The notes beneath the pieces were generated by a model that was not told where the DNA came from, did not search any database, and saw only the letters and a program-made list of their open reading frames with translations. Below are positions 7,754 through 17,051 of a stretch of 64,000 nt of DNA, one piece after another. Source of the stretch: TMED14 sp003507115 (GTDB taxonomy: Bacteria > Bacteroidota > Bacteroidia > Flavobacteriales > Schleiferiaceae); contig CALSOH010000003.1 in the NCBI GenBank assembly GCA_943787925.1, positions 186,001-250,000 on the forward strand, in the 5' to 3' direction. Position numbers and translations under genes: made by a program. Every line of letters starts with the position of its first letter. Position 1 is the first letter of the stretch.

Positions 7754-8113
7754 TTATTTAATGGGGTTTTCACCTCCTTCGCGGAGCAGTCGATCGATAT
7801 TTGCTTCGTACTCCATGGAGTCATCGAGGTGGTAGTGCAAGGCGGGAATGATGCGCAACTGATTGCGCACTTTTTGAGCCAACGCGGCGCGTAATTTCGG
7901 GGCCTGGTCCTCGCAAAAGGCCATGACGGATTCAGATCGATCGGTGGGAAAAACGGACAGGTATACCCGACACAGGCCCAAATCCGGGGATACGCGAACT
8001 TTGCTCACCGAGACGAGGGTGCCGGGAAAATCACTGGCGGCGTTGGCGCGAAAAATTTCGGCGAGATCTCGCTGCAATAAACTAGCAATTTTCTTTTGAC
8101 GCGTGCTTTCCAT
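7754..8113 (-). CDS. rbfA: Ribosome-binding factor A
   Basis: A 119-residue single KH-type domain protein starting MESTRQKKIASLLQRDLAEI, with the conserved VSVSKVRVSPDLGLCRVYLSV strand-helix region. RbfA binds the 30S subunit during late maturation. A TACTTTTG box ends 4 nt before the ATG, predicting leaderless transcription. The FtsX-like permease follows 6 nt downstream. Confidence 0.93.
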   Translation of the reverse strand: MESTRQKKIASLLQRDLAEIFRANAASDFPGTLVSVSKVRVSPDLGLCRVYLSVFPTDRSESVMAFCEDQAPKLRAALAQKVRNQLRIIPALHYHLDDSMEYEANIDRLLREGGENPIK

Positions 8114-8117
8114 GAGG

Positions 8118-8125
8118 CAAAAGTA
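8118..8125 (-). promoter_or_regulatory. -7 box TACTTTTG of rbfA
   Basis: A consensus box 4 nt before the rbfA ATG, part of a compact divergent promoter region of under 50 bp. Confidence 0.55.
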
Positions 8126-8148
8126 CGCCGGTACTCGGGATAAGGCAG

Positions 8149-8156
8149 TACTTTCG
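8149..8156 (+). promoter_or_regulatory. -7 box TACTTTCG of the MsbA-like exporter gene
   Basis: A near-consensus box 5 nt before the ATG at 8162. It overlaps the alternative GTG at 8156, which argues for the ATG as the real start. Confidence 0.55.
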
Positions 8157-8161
8157 TGGGG

Positions 8162-10048
8162 ATGACCCCATTGCGACGGATTTTAGGGATGGCGGGCGCC
8201 TATCGCGGCGCTTTTTCCGGGGCAGCGCTATTTTATGTGCTGTATACCGTCGTGTCTCTCGTGTCCCTCGGGATGATTATCCCCGTACTGGATGTCATTC
8301 TCGTGCCGGAGGGCGCGCAGGAAGTCCGGCATTTTCCCGCGGGCTGGGGCGACATGAACGCCCAGGATTGGGTGGCCCATTATGTGGCTCAGGCGGTCAG
8401 CCGCTATGGTTCCTTGGGAACCCTTTGGCGTGTATCCTTGGCGGCATTTGGATTGTTTATCCTAAAGAATGCCTTCCGCTACATCGCCTTGTGGCACATG
8501 GCCACCCTTCGGACGGGCATTACGGCCACGCTTCGCCAGGCGCTCCATCAAAAAGTGATGCGTTTGAGTCCTGCTACGATGCAAGAAAGCCGAAAGGGCG
8601 ATATTTTGGCCCGGTCCTCAACCGATGTCACGGAAATTGAATGGGCCATTTTAACCGGGTTGGAGCTGCTTGTGCGCGAACCCCTCGTCATTCTTGGCTC
8701 GCTGATTGTCTTGGTGGTGATGAGTGCCAAACTCACCCTGCTTCTAGTGGTGGTGGGCCCACTTGCAGCATGGCTCCTCAATCGGGTAAGTAAGCATTTA
8801 AAACGGAAATCTTCCACCGCTCAAGACCGCTTAGGTCAGGTCTTATCTGCCCTGGAAGAAAGCATTAGCGGGCTGCGTATTCTCCAAGCATTTCAAGCCG
8901 AAGCATACCAGCAAAACCGATTCGAGCAGGTCAACCAAGGAGCCTTTTCCGCGACGCGCGACGTGCACCGCCGAAGAGATCTGGCGAGCCCGCTGTCCGA
9001 ATTGATCGGTGTGTTCGCCTTGTTGCTCATCCTGTTTTACGGAGGGCGTGAGGTCCTGCTCGGTCATGGGCTGACGGGAGCCACGCTGGTGGCGTACTTG
9101 CTCTTCTTCTACCAGCTCATCCCGGCCTTCAAGTCGGTTTCCATGGCCCTCTACAACCTGCAAAAGGGCAATGCGGCGGCGGAGAGACTCTTTGAGGTCT
9201 TGGACCTCCCCGAAACCCTGCGCGACCCCGACGTGACGGAAGCCTGGACCTGCCCCGCCAACGGTCCCGAAACCATTGAATTCCGGAACCTCCACTTTAC
9301 CTACCCCGGCGCTTCCCGCCCCGCCCTCCAAAACTTCAACCTGACGATTGAGCGTGGCCAAACGGTCGCCCTCGTCGGCCCCTCCGGAGGCGGTAAATCC
9401 ACCCTCATCCACCTCGCCCTTCGGGCCATGGACCCCGACCAAGGAGGCATCTTCTTGGAGGGTCATCCCATTGCGCCGTACCGAGGCGAAGCACATGAGG
9501 CGCATGAAATGCAACGCCCGCCCATGCCCTTGCAGGACCTGCGGGCCGTCATGGGCCTAGTGACCCAAGACCCCATCCTCTTCCATGGCACCGCACTGGA
9601 AAATATTGCCTTGGGGGATGCGTCTCCCGATTTGGATCGCGCCAAGAAGGCCGCCAAAGATGCCCAGGCCCTAGCCTTCATCGAGGACTTGCCCGGCGGA
9701 TGGAATCACATCTTGGCTGAGGGTGGGCAGTCCCTGTCGGGCGGTCAGCGTCAGCGCATGGCTTTGGCGCGTGCGCTCTACCGAAATGCCCCCATACTGC
9801 TTCTGGATGAAGCCACCTCCGCCTTGGATGCCGAAAATGAACGCCTCGTGCAGGAGGCGCTGGACGCAGCAAGTTCGGGCCGAACGACCCTCGTCGTAGC
9901 CCACCGTCTGGCCACCGTCCAGAAAGCAGATCGTATCCTTGTGCTGGATCAGGGCCAAATCGTCGAGGACGGGAATCACCCGCAATTGCTCGCCAAGGGC
10001 GGGCTGTATGCTACCTTGGTACAAACGCAAGCACTGCAAAGCACATGA
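8162..10048 (+). CDS. ABC exporter, fused permease and ATPase (MsbA-like)
   Basis: A 628-residue half-transporter: six-helix membrane domain (about residues 15-325), then a nucleotide-binding domain. Visible motifs are Walker A GPSGGGKST (about 400-408), a Q-loop VTQDP, the signature LSGGQRQRMALAR, Walker B ILLLDEATSALD and the switch AHRL. Members export lipids or amphipathic compounds; the substrate is not determinable. The stop overlaps the methylmalonyl-CoA epimerase start (ATGA). The ATG at 8162 is preferred over the GTG at 8156. Confidence 0.88.
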   Translation: MTPLRRILGMAGAYRGAFSGAALFYVLYTVVSLVSLGMIIPVLDVILVPEGAQEVRHFPAGWGDMNAQDWVAHYVAQAVSRYGSLGTLWRVSLAAFGLFILKNAFRYIALWHMATLRTGITATLRQALHQKVMRLSPATMQESRKGDILARSSTDVTEIEWAILTGLELLVREPLVILGSLIVLVVMSAKLTLLLVVVGPLAAWLLNRVSKHLKRKSSTAQDRLGQVLSALEESISGLRILQAFQAEAYQQNRFEQVNQGAFSATRDVHRRRDLASPLSELIGVFALLLILFYGGREVLLGHGLTGATLVAYLLFFYQLIPAFKSVSMALYNLQKGNAAAERLFEVLDLPETLRDPDVTEAWTCPANGPETIEFRNLHFTYPGASRPALQNFNLTIERGQTVALVGPSGGGKSTLIHLALRAMDPDQGGIFLEGHPIAPYRGEAHEAHEMQRPPMPLQDLRAVMGLVTQDPILFHGTALENIALGDASPDLDRAKKAAKDAQALAFIEDLPGGWNHILAEGGQSLSGGQRQRMALARALYRNAPILLLDEATSALDAENERLVQEALDAASSGRTTLVVAHRLATVQKADRILVLDQGQIVEDGNHPQLLAKGGLYATLVQTQALQST

Positions 10049-10461
10049 CCTCCCCCCACTTCACTCACATCGACCACCTCGGGATAGCCGTGGCCAATTT
10101 GGCAGAGGCGGAAGCCCGTTATACGGCGATGTTTGGCGTGGAACCCTACAAACGGGAAGAAGTGGAGCGCGAAGGGGTGATGACGAGTTTTTTCCAGGTG
10201 GGCCCCAACAAGATTGAGCTTTTGGAGGCGACGAAGGCAGACAGCCCTATTGCCAAGCATGTGGAGAAGCGCGGGGAAGGGTTGCACCATGTGGCCTATT
10301 TGGTGAAGGACATTCGGGCCGAAATGGCGCGCCTCAAAGCGGAAGGTTTTCAGCTGCTGAGTGAGGAGCCCAAGCCGGGCGCTGACGGCATGTTAGTGGC
10401 CTTTGTGCACCCCAGGACGGCGGGAGGCGTGCTCGTAGAGCTTTGCCAGCCCCAATTCTAA
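10045..10461 (+). CDS. mce: Methylmalonyl-CoA epimerase
   Basis: A 138-residue vicinal-oxygen-chelate protein that interconverts (2R)- and (2S)-methylmalonyl-CoA in propionate metabolism. The metal-ligand pattern is visible: His in HIDHLGIAV, the SFFQVG strand, His in HHVAYLV, and Glu in VLVELCQ near the C-terminus. It is coupled to the ABC exporter by a 4-nt overlap. The acyl-CoA carboxylase subunit at 46.4 kb may act in the same pathway. Confidence 0.92.
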   Translation: MTSPHFTHIDHLGIAVANLAEAEARYTAMFGVEPYKREEVEREGVMTSFFQVGPNKIELLEATKADSPIAKHVEKRGEGLHHVAYLVKDIRAEMARLKAEGFQLLSEEPKPGADGMLVAFVHPRTAGGVLVELCQPQF

Positions 10462-10467
10462 TCGATG

Positions 10468-11133
10468 CTAGATGAACTGCTTGGCCTTCCAACCGTGTTG
10501 GAGGGCGGCTTCGACGTTGGCGGCGTTGTCGTCGAGGAAAAATACCTGTGAGGCGTCTTTGATGCCCAAGTGGCGGTCGACGGCTTGGTAGATGCTGGGG
10601 TCGGGCTTTCGGAGGCCGAGGTCGTAGGAATAGAAGACGTTTTGGAAGCAGCGGGTGAATTCGGCATAGGCGCGGAGGCCCAGGCGGCGCTTGACTTCGT
10701 CGATGTGAATTCGGTTGGTATTGCTAAGAACATGCAACGTGTAGTTCTGGCCGAGGGCGCGAAGTTGGCCCATCAACCAGGGCTGCAGGTCCAAAAGCAG
10801 GGCATTCCACGCGTGGTCAATGCTGGAATCGGCCGCGGCATAACGGAGGTGCTGGCGAAAGGCCCCCCGGAATTCGGCGGAGGTGATGGCATCCGTTTCA
10901 ATCGCTTGGTAGGCGTTGTGCGTTTGGTAGCCCAGCTCGCCCACGGTAAACGTGGGACGGGCCCCTAAAGCCGTAAAAGCCTCAGCGCTGAGGCGGGGCT
11001 CGATGTCAATGAGCACTTTGCCAAAGTCCAAAACAATGTGCCGGGCATCGCCGGCCCATTCGGCGATCTCGTGGGCACGAAACCGTCGAATGGGAGGCAA
11101 TGGAGCCGGTAAAGCGGAGGTAAACAGGGGCAT
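10468..11133 (-). CDS. HAD family hydrolase (subfamily IA)
   Basis: A 221-residue HAD-type phosphatase. Motif I is DFGKVLID (about residue 37), where the usual second Asp is Gly, as in YihX-like proteins. Motif II is around LHVLSNTN, motif III is GLRKPDPSIYQ and motif IV is FFLDDNAANVE. It follows the frameshifted BNR protein by 9 nt on the same strand and ends 6 nt from the convergent mce gene. A truncated paralogue of its C-terminal half occurs at 21.1 kb. Confidence 0.85.
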   Translation of the reverse strand: MPLFTSALPAPLPPIRRFRAHEIAEWAGDARHIVLDFGKVLIDIEPRLSAEAFTALGARPTFTVGELGYQTHNAYQAIETDAITSAEFRGAFRQHLRYAAADSSIDHAWNALLLDLQPWLMGQLRALGQNYTLHVLSNTNRIHIDEVKRRLGLRAYAEFTRCFQNVFYSYDLGLRKPDPSIYQAVDRHLGIKDASQVFFLDDNAANVEAALQHGWKAKQFI

Positions 11134-11142
11134 GCGAGGCAG

Positions 11143-14100
11143 TTAGGGCGTCCAGCGCGGCAAGAGGGGCAGCGCGGTGTTCTCAATGCGGCTCGTGAAC
11201 TCGCGGTAGTCCGTGTCCAAGAACTGCGTTACTAGGCTGATTTCCTCGCGGGTGCGCTTCTCCCAGGTGGCATGCATGTTCAAGGTGTTGCTGCTGGGTT
11301 TGCCGCGCAAGCTCCAGAGGTAGCCGCCAAACTGGCCGTTGACGGAGGCCCACGTTTCGGGCTGCTCGTAGTAGCCTTTGACGTCTTCCTTGCCAAAGAG
11401 GCGCAGGCGGTGCTCTTCAATCCCCTTCTTCAAGGTTTTGATGTCCTCCAGCAAAGGGCTGACGAGGGCGCTGTCTTCAGGGCTGTCTTTGCGGTCCTTC
11501 AGGATGCGTTCCAAACTGCTCAGGCCCTCGTTGGCCTCGTAAAGGGCCGAAAGTGCCTCCGAGAATTCTTGGTTAATCCCATACAGGCTGCGTTGGAACT
11601 CGATCTGAGCCGCCCATTCCGCTTCGCCCATGTGGATGCGTGGGTCGTCGATAACCTCTACGCGTGCCGTGTCGCTCACCCCGTTCAAAGTGAAGACGGC
11701 GCTGTAGGAACCGGGAGCCACCGTGGCGCCGCGGGGATCAGATTTCTCACGCTCCTCGTTGCGCTTGCCCCAACGGGGACGTTGACTGCCTTTTTCAGCG
11801 AGGTCCCAGGTGAAGCGGTAGAGACCTTCGCGCTCGTCTTTGTCGAGCTTGCGCTCGATGTGGCGGATGACTTCGCCTTGCGCATTGTAGAGGTCGATAA
11901 CCAGGGGCTCTTTGGAGTCCTCAGGGACATCGAGGTGCAGCACAAAGCGTGCGCCGCCGCCGCGGTTCTCCCCTTTGAAGTCGGCCCAGCCTTGGAAGCG
12001 AATGCCATCGGAGACGCGGGTTTCGGCATGAATGGCCAAGGGCGCGTCGAAGGCGGTGAGCGTTCGGCCCTGAGCGGCGCCCTTCACCATAGCGCGCAGG
12101 GGACGCAGATCGTCCAGCACCCAGGCGGAACGGCCAAAGGTGCCCAAGACCAAATCCTGCTCGCGCTCTTGAATGGCCAAATCTTGGACCGGCATAGTGG
12201 GAAGCCCCTTCCAGGCCTGCCAAGTCCGGCCGTAGTCGGTGCTGAGCTTGCAAGCCCGTTTCCGTGCCCAAATACAAGATGCTCGGCACTTCGTTGTCTT
12301 GAATCACGCTCAGAGTGTGGCCCGTCATGCCCGCCTTGGCGACCAGGTTGGTCCAGGTCTTTCCGTAGTCTTTGGTGTGGAAGAGGTAGGCGTTCCAGTC
12401 GTTTTGGCGGTAGTTGTTGACCACCACAAAGGCTTCGCCGGCGTCGTAGGCCGAAGCGTGGATGTGAGGCACCCAGGCGCCTTCTGGGAAGGCCCTTGAT
12501 CTTGGGGCTGCAGTTGGTCCAGGTGGCGCCACCGTCCTTGCTGACTTGGATGTTGCCGTCGTCGGTTCCGACCCACAGAGGTTTTGGGGTTTTTGGGCGA
12601 GGGCGCAATGGTCAAAATACAGGTGTGGTTCTCGGCGCCCGTCACGTCAAACGTGAGGCCGCCGGATTCGAGGGCCTTTTGCTTGTCCGGGTTGTTGGTG
12701 GTCAGGTCGGGGGAGATAATGGTCCATGTGCGGCCCTGGTCGGGGCTGTAGTGCACGTACTGGGAGCCATAATACACTCCGTCGTCATTGCTGGGGTCGC
12801 CGGCAATCGCCGCATTCCAATGCCAACGCAGCCATTCGCCGTCGGGATGGACGGGCTTGATGGATTCGGTCATGCCCGTGAGCATGTCCACGCGAGCCAA
12901 AGAGCCCTCCTGGGCCATGGCATAGGCGATGCGGGGGTTGCTGGGGTGGGGCAGCACGTCAAAACCGTCGCCAAAGTAGAGCTCTTGCCATTCGTTGTTG
13001 CCGATTCCCGTCCCAATCCATGAGTAGGCGGGCCCGCGCCAAGATCCGTTGTCCTGCATGCCTCCATAGACATTGTAGGGCAGTTGGTTGTCCACGCGAA
13101 TGTGGTAGAACTGTGCTACGGGCAGGTTTTCCACAAAGCGCCAACTATCACCGCCATCCCAGGAGATATTCAAGCCGCCATCGTTGCCTTCAATGATGTG
13201 GCCGGGGCGGTTTGGGTTCAGCCAAATGGCGTGGTGGTCCGGGTGGACTTTGGAGTAGGGTGTGGCAATTCCCCATGTTTTACCTCCATCGGTGCTTTTG
13301 GAAACGAGCGTCCAAAGGGAGTAAAGGGTTTGGTCGTTGAAGGGATCCACAAAGAGGTCCGAATAGTAGAAGGGGCGGTTGCCGATGTTCTCGTCTTCGC
13401 TGATTTTGAACCACTTGAATCCACCATCGTTGGAGCCGTACAAGCCATTCTTGGCTTTGTTTTCAATGAGCGCGTAGACTTTTTTGGGGTTCCCCGGAGC
13501 AATGGCAATGCCCATTCGGCCCAGTTCGCCTTCTGGAAGTCCATCTTCGGAGGTCCGCTTGGTCCAGGTTTCGCCTCCGTCCAAGGTCACGTACATACCG
13601 CTGCCTTCGCCGCCGGATTTGAAGATCCAGGGCCAACGGCGGTATTCCCACATGGCGCAGATCAACTTATTGGGATTGACCGGATCCATGACAAGGTCAG
13701 CCGCACCGGTTCGCTCGTTGTTGTAGAGCACTTTGGACCAGGTCTTGCCGCCGTCGGTGGTTTTGTACACGCCGCGGTGTGGGCTATCGCCCCACGCCAC
13801 GCCGATGGCCGCCACGTAGACGGTGTTCGGATTTCGGGGGTCAATGACAATGCGGTGGATGTGCTTGGTCTCTTTCAAGCCGACCAGCTGGAAGGATTTT
13901 CCGCCGTCTACAGATTTGAAAAGGCCGCCGCCGCTGGATTGTGAATTTCGGGGGTTGCCTTCGCCGGTACCGACCCAAATCACATCGGGATTCGTGGGGT
14001 CGATCTTAACAGCGCCAATGCCTGCGGTGGGCTGATCGTCCCAAATAGAGGTCCACGACTGCCCCGCATTTTCGCTCACCCAGACTCCGCCGGAGGCCGT

Positions 14101-14280
14101 GCCCACGAATATGTGGTTGTCGTTTAGGGGGTTGACGTCAATAGACGTGACACGGCCAGACATGCCTGCTGGGCCAATGTTTCGGAATTTCATATCCTCC
14201 AACACATCGGGAGAAATGTTCTGTGCATACCCTGCTCCGGCAAGGGCAAGCGCCATGATAGATAGGACTAACTTCTTCAT
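11143..14280 (-). pseudogene. Secreted BNR/sortilin-like beta-propeller protein, broken by three frameshifts
   Basis: The pieces add up to a protein of about 1045 residues: signal peptide (MKKLVLSIMALALAGAGYAQ), many WVGTGEG/SxDGGKTW-type BNR (Asp-box) repeats forming a VPS10/sortilin-like propeller, then a C-terminal domain. Reading continues across three single-base insertions near 12,595 (A run), 12,487 (C run) and 12,248. The first frame covers 14280 to about 12600 and the last about 12245 to 11143. Bacteroidota homologues are usually annotated as glycosyl hydrolase but have no demonstrated activity. Whether it is a real pseudogene or contains sequence errors is open; at least two of the three shifts lie in homopolymers. 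Confidence 0.8.
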
Positions 14281-14284
14281 TCCG

Positions 14285-14292
14285 GGAAGATA
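14285..14292 (-). promoter_or_regulatory. -7 box TATCTTCC of the BNR protein gene
   Basis: A near-consensus box 4 nt before the ATG at 14280. Confidence 0.45.
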
Positions 14293-14306
14293 GTGCCCGG
14301 AAGCCT

Positions 14307-15203
14307 TTAATCCGCCACCTTGTACTTGCGTGGTGTGGTCCCAAATTTCTTTTTGAATGCCGCGATAAAATGACTGGGATTGGTGTATCCGATGTCAAAG
14401 GCCACCTCATTCACAGACTTACCTCCGGCATCAAGCATACGCCGCGCATGATTTAGTCGCGTGTCCATCACAAAACCGTAGACGGTGTTCCCATACACTT
14501 CCTTGAATCCCACTTTGAGGCGGTAAGCATTGAGACCTGTTTGGGCCGAAAGCTGGGCAATGGTGGGCGGACTTTGCCAACGGTCCAAAATAATGGACTT
14601 CGCTTCGCGAATTTTCCGAACGGTCTCCTCGTCCTTGAGGAAGGGACAGGCGACCACATTGGGTTCCGAGGTGTGGAAATACAATCCAAGGAGTTCCAAA
14701 ATTTGGCCTAAATGCGCCACACGCTGCGCATTCGGGCTAAGGCGTTCATGGAATAACCCCTCCAAGAGTATCTGCATGGCGGCATCCACTCCGCGCTGGT
14801 CATAGATGGGGCGCTGCATGTCTTTTTGATTCAAGAAGGGCAACTCTTGGGCGTCTTGGCCATCCCGCATGAAGAGTGTGTGCATTCGGGAAAAAGACAA
14901 TCGAATTCCCACCATGCGGTGTCCCGCAGGCATGCGAACCTGAGCCCGCAAGGCATCCTTGGGATTGTAGATGAAAAAGCTTTGGCCCTGAGGGAGGGGC
15001 CGCATGTACATGGGGCCAAACTGAAATGCCACGTCCCCTTCCATGCTGAAGAAAAGATGGATGTGGTCTGGCTGCACATCCAGAGGGCGCGCCGATTCAT
15101 CGTCGCCCATTGTCACGCGGACGACTCCGATTCCCTCATAGAGATCGAGAAAATCACTGGAGGCACTCTTTGGGGTATTTCGGGCGTTGGATAGAAGGGG
15201 CAT
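14307..15203 (-). CDS. AraC family transcriptional regulator
   Basis: A 298-residue regulator with an N-terminal cupin-like sensing region and a C-terminal AraC/XylS DNA-binding domain (about residues 205-296). The domain holds two helix-turn-helix units, PTIAQLSAQTGLNAYRLKVGF and SVNEVAFDIGYTNPSHFIAAF, the second with the family's highly conserved GYTNPSHF element. It lies 26 nt upstream of the BNR protein gene on the same strand and might regulate it, but that is inference. The effector is unknown. Confidence 0.9.
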   Translation of the reverse strand: MPLLSNARNTPKSASSDFLDLYEGIGVVRVTMGDDESARPLDVQPDHIHLFFSMEGDVAFQFGPMYMRPLPQGQSFFIYNPKDALRAQVRMPAGHRMVGIRLSFSRMHTLFMRDGQDAQELPFLNQKDMQRPIYDQRGVDAAMQILLEGLFHERLSPNAQRVAHLGQILELLGLYFHTSEPNVVACPFLKDEETVRKIREAKSIILDRWQSPPTIAQLSAQTGLNAYRLKVGFKEVYGNTVYGFVMDTRLNHARRMLDAGGKSVNEVAFDIGYTNPSHFIAAFKKKFGTTPRKYKVAD

Positions 15204-15322
15204 AGACTAAGAAATAGAGCGCAAAATTAAGCACTTACACTATGTTTAACGTATATTTTTGAGGTTTTGTTTTTGGGGCATTGTTTTTCATATCGGGGTA
15301 TTTAGGCCCGCTTTTGCCCCCG

Positions 15323-15330
15323 TATTTTTG
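15323..15330 (+). promoter_or_regulatory. -7 box TATTTTTG of a 54-residue membrane protein gene
   Basis: A consensus box ending 6 nt before the ATG at 15337. It decides the start over a longer in-frame ORF beginning at 15259. Confidence 0.5.
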
Positions 15331-15336
15331 TCTCCG

Positions 15337-15501
15337 ATGAAGCAATTACGTCTCTACCGAAGCATTCTTCGCGAAGAAGGTTGGGCCGCCCTGGTTAAGA
15401 AGACCGGGAAGCCCGCGGCCATTGGCCTATTTCTATTCTTCCTTCTCAAAGGCATCGGCTGGCTTGTGCTGGCATACGGGGGCTTTGAGTTGTTATTCTA
15501 A
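15337..15501 (+). CDS. Short single-pass membrane protein, 54 residues
   Basis: A basic, amphipathic N-terminal part (MKQLRLYRSILREEGWAALV) is followed by one strongly hydrophobic segment (about residues 29-52) ending ELLF. The ATG at 15337 is chosen because the promoter box lies 6 nt before it. Small proteins of this layout occur in flavobacteria, but I do not know a function. Confidence 0.6.
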   Translation: MKQLRLYRSILREEGWAALVKKTGKPAAIGLFLFFLLKGIGWLVLAYGGFELLF

Positions 15502-15547
15502 GTGTTTTTTAGCCCAAATTCATCCCAACCAAGTGCTTTGGGCTGCG

Positions 15548-15555
15548 TACTTTTG
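15548..15555 (+). promoter_or_regulatory. -7 box TACTTTTG upstream of the CAU tRNA
   Basis: A consensus box 32 nt before the tRNA 5' end; no well-spaced -33 element is apparent. Confidence 0.4.
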
Positions 15556-15587
15556 CGCTCTTGTCAGGTTTTAGAATACCTGGTAAC

Positions 15588-15660
<73 letters not shown>

Positions 15661-15662
15661 CT

Positions 15663-15693
15663 AAACCCTCATCAGAATTGGTGGGGGTTTTTT
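15663..15693 (+). terminator. Terminator after the CAU tRNA
   Basis: A hairpin ACCCTCATC/GGTGGGGGT with GU pairs and a 6-nt loop, followed by six T residues. Confidence 0.75.
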
Positions 15694-15791
15694 GTTGCTA
15701 TCAGTGGGTTTAGGATATAAAGAACCTTTGATGAGTCTTGTTAGACTTGAGGCCAAGTTAGAGATTCTGCGACTCACTCTGCGACTCACTT

Positions 15792-15980
15792 TCACCATTC
15801 CCCTCGTTTACTTGCCTCAACATCCTCTCTTGTTTCACAGATGTGGATTTCATAATGCCCCATTGTTTGGTTAAAGCACTTGTAGCCCTTCCTCCCATTG
15901 GGGGAGGTCTGTGGAATCATATAGGGTTCAGTTAGCCTCTTGTTCGCTCTCTTCAGTTTGGCTAATGGGTCTTCGTTCAT
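15792..15980 (-). CDS. Small hypothetical protein after the DUF5681 gene
   Basis: A 62-residue ORF reading MNEDPLAKLKRANKRLTEPY at the start, with an internal GYKCFNQTMGHYEIHICET segment. It overlaps the DUF5681 gene by 53 nt if the first ATG is used. The internal ATG at 15920 would avoid the overlap and give 42 residues. It resembles nothing I can name. It sits in AT-rich DNA next to the tRNA and may belong to an integrated element. Confidence 0.4.
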   Translation of the reverse strand: MNEDPLAKLKRANKRLTEPYMIPQTSPNGRKGYKCFNQTMGHYEIHICETREDVEASKRGEW

Positions 15981-16272
15981 ATTCTTCTATTAGGAGGTTT
16001 GATAGTCGTCCGAGTTCTACATCTGTTAAGAGGTGTATGCCCTTTTCTAACTCTTGGATAGAGGCTATTTCTATGGCGTTTAGACGCGGTAAGATGAAGG
16101 GAAGTAGTTTGGATAGTCCTTGTATGTACTCTGTCCCTATGGGGAGGGATTCAAGGCTTTCTTTTAGTTTGTTTGGGTTGATGGTTTCTTGGATGTACTC
16201 TCGGATGTTGGTAGCGATTGGGTCTTTGGGTCTTCCTTTTGGATTCCCACTTTGTCCTTTCTTGAATGGCAT
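15928..16272 (-). CDS. DUF5681 domain protein
   Basis: A 114-residue protein whose N-terminus MPFKKGQSGNPKGRPKDP carries the DUF5681 signature (FxxGQSGNPxGRPK). Small proteins with this element are often found in prophages and integrated elements. The rest is helical and acidic, ending EESEQEAN. The ATG at 16272 begins the motif exactly; an in-frame TTG at 16305 is less likely. Its base composition is AT-richer than that of flanking housekeeping genes, consistent with acquisition. Confidence 0.7.
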   Translation of the reverse strand: MPFKKGQSGNPKGRPKDPIATNIREYIQETINPNKLKESLESLPIGTEYIQGLSKLLPFILPRLNAIEIASIQELEKGIHLLTDVELGRLSNLLIEEYERRPISQTEESEQEAN

Positions 16273-17051
16273 TGATACTGGTTGTTTATTAAATAACTCC
16301 AACAATGGATTTGGCTACATATGTAATAGAAAAACCCTTTTTAGTTACTTATATGTAGGGACAGAGAAATACGCCTACTAAACTTCAGTCACCGTAAGCA
16401 AGATGGACGGCTGTTGGTTCGGGCAATAGGGCCCGTGTAGCAACGGGAGACTTCCTTCCATTTGGGATTGACAAATGAAAAGATGGAAGGCGCTTTGGCA
16501 AACTGGATTTCCAGCAGACTTGAGGCGTTAAAGGTTGACAGCGATGGCGAAGAACTCAACGGAAGTGACATAACATTTCCTACTTCAATAACTGTGAGTA
16601 CCCGAGTTGGTCGGAAGTGTGGGGACTTCTTCTGACCGACTTGGGTTTCTCTCTTAAGTCTCTGAATCTAACAAAAGTGACTTAATGCTATAGATGTCAA
16701 CATTCAACCTTGATTCGTTGATAAAAAGTCAGTAAATAGGTTACTACTTACTTGATAATGTGGACTTTAGGCTCTACCTTCGTTTCAGTTTCCACTGTGT
16801 TACACTGACTAAAACAACTCTAACTAAACTGTTTCTAACAGAAACAAAAAAGTTGAAACGCAAGGGTAGTTCTCAATACGGGATACCTATGCCAAAGAAT
16901 TACACCAAGAGTCTTTTTGAAATCTGTTGCAATTGGGACTATCTCTTCATCTCCCTATGCTTATTGGTATTATATTTATAAACTAAATTACCTTCTCTAC
17001 ACTTGTCTTTCTATGGTCGGTGTATCAAGTAACTAATGTTCAACTATTGTT
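16273..17051. other. AT-rich intergenic stretch with inverted repeats, no confident gene
   Basis: About 780 bp without a recognised gene. The first half (16,415-16,650) has several inverted repeats, including CCTTCCAT...ATGGAAGG at 16453-16490 and a 17-bp hairpin at 16601-16645. A possible 50-codon ORF (16483-16635, starting MEGALANWISSRLEALKVDS) overlaps them, and a 73-codon ORF lies at 16760-16981. Neither is recognisable. I do not annotate them as genes. Confidence 0.5.
16601..16645 (+). other. Long 17-bp hairpin, possible structured RNA or terminator
   Basis: Arms 16601-16617 (CCCGAGTTGGTCGGAAG) and 16629-16645 (CTTCTGACCGACTTGGG) pair along all 17 positions when GU pairs are allowed, with an 11-nt loop. 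The following sequence is TTTCTCTCTT rather than a clean T run. All mismatches to a perfect inverted repeat are GU, which is typical of RNA structure. Confidence 0.55.

Noticed and set aside
11272..12420. 382-codon ORF on the + strand opposite the BNR protein
   Set aside because: Antisense shadow; the opposite strand carries clear BNR/propeller sequence across three indels.
15259..15501. Longer 80-residue version of the small membrane protein
   Set aside because: The -7 box at 15323-15330 lies inside the extension, so the ATG at 15337 is preferred.
16389..16571. 60-codon ORF on the - strand in the AT-rich gap
   Set aside because: Low-complexity Ser/Leu translation, no start signal, and it overlaps an inverted-repeat cluster.
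16760..16981. 73-codon ORF on the + strand
   Set aside because: Thr/Leu-rich composition reflecting AT-rich DNA, no promoter box near the ATG and no recognisable family.
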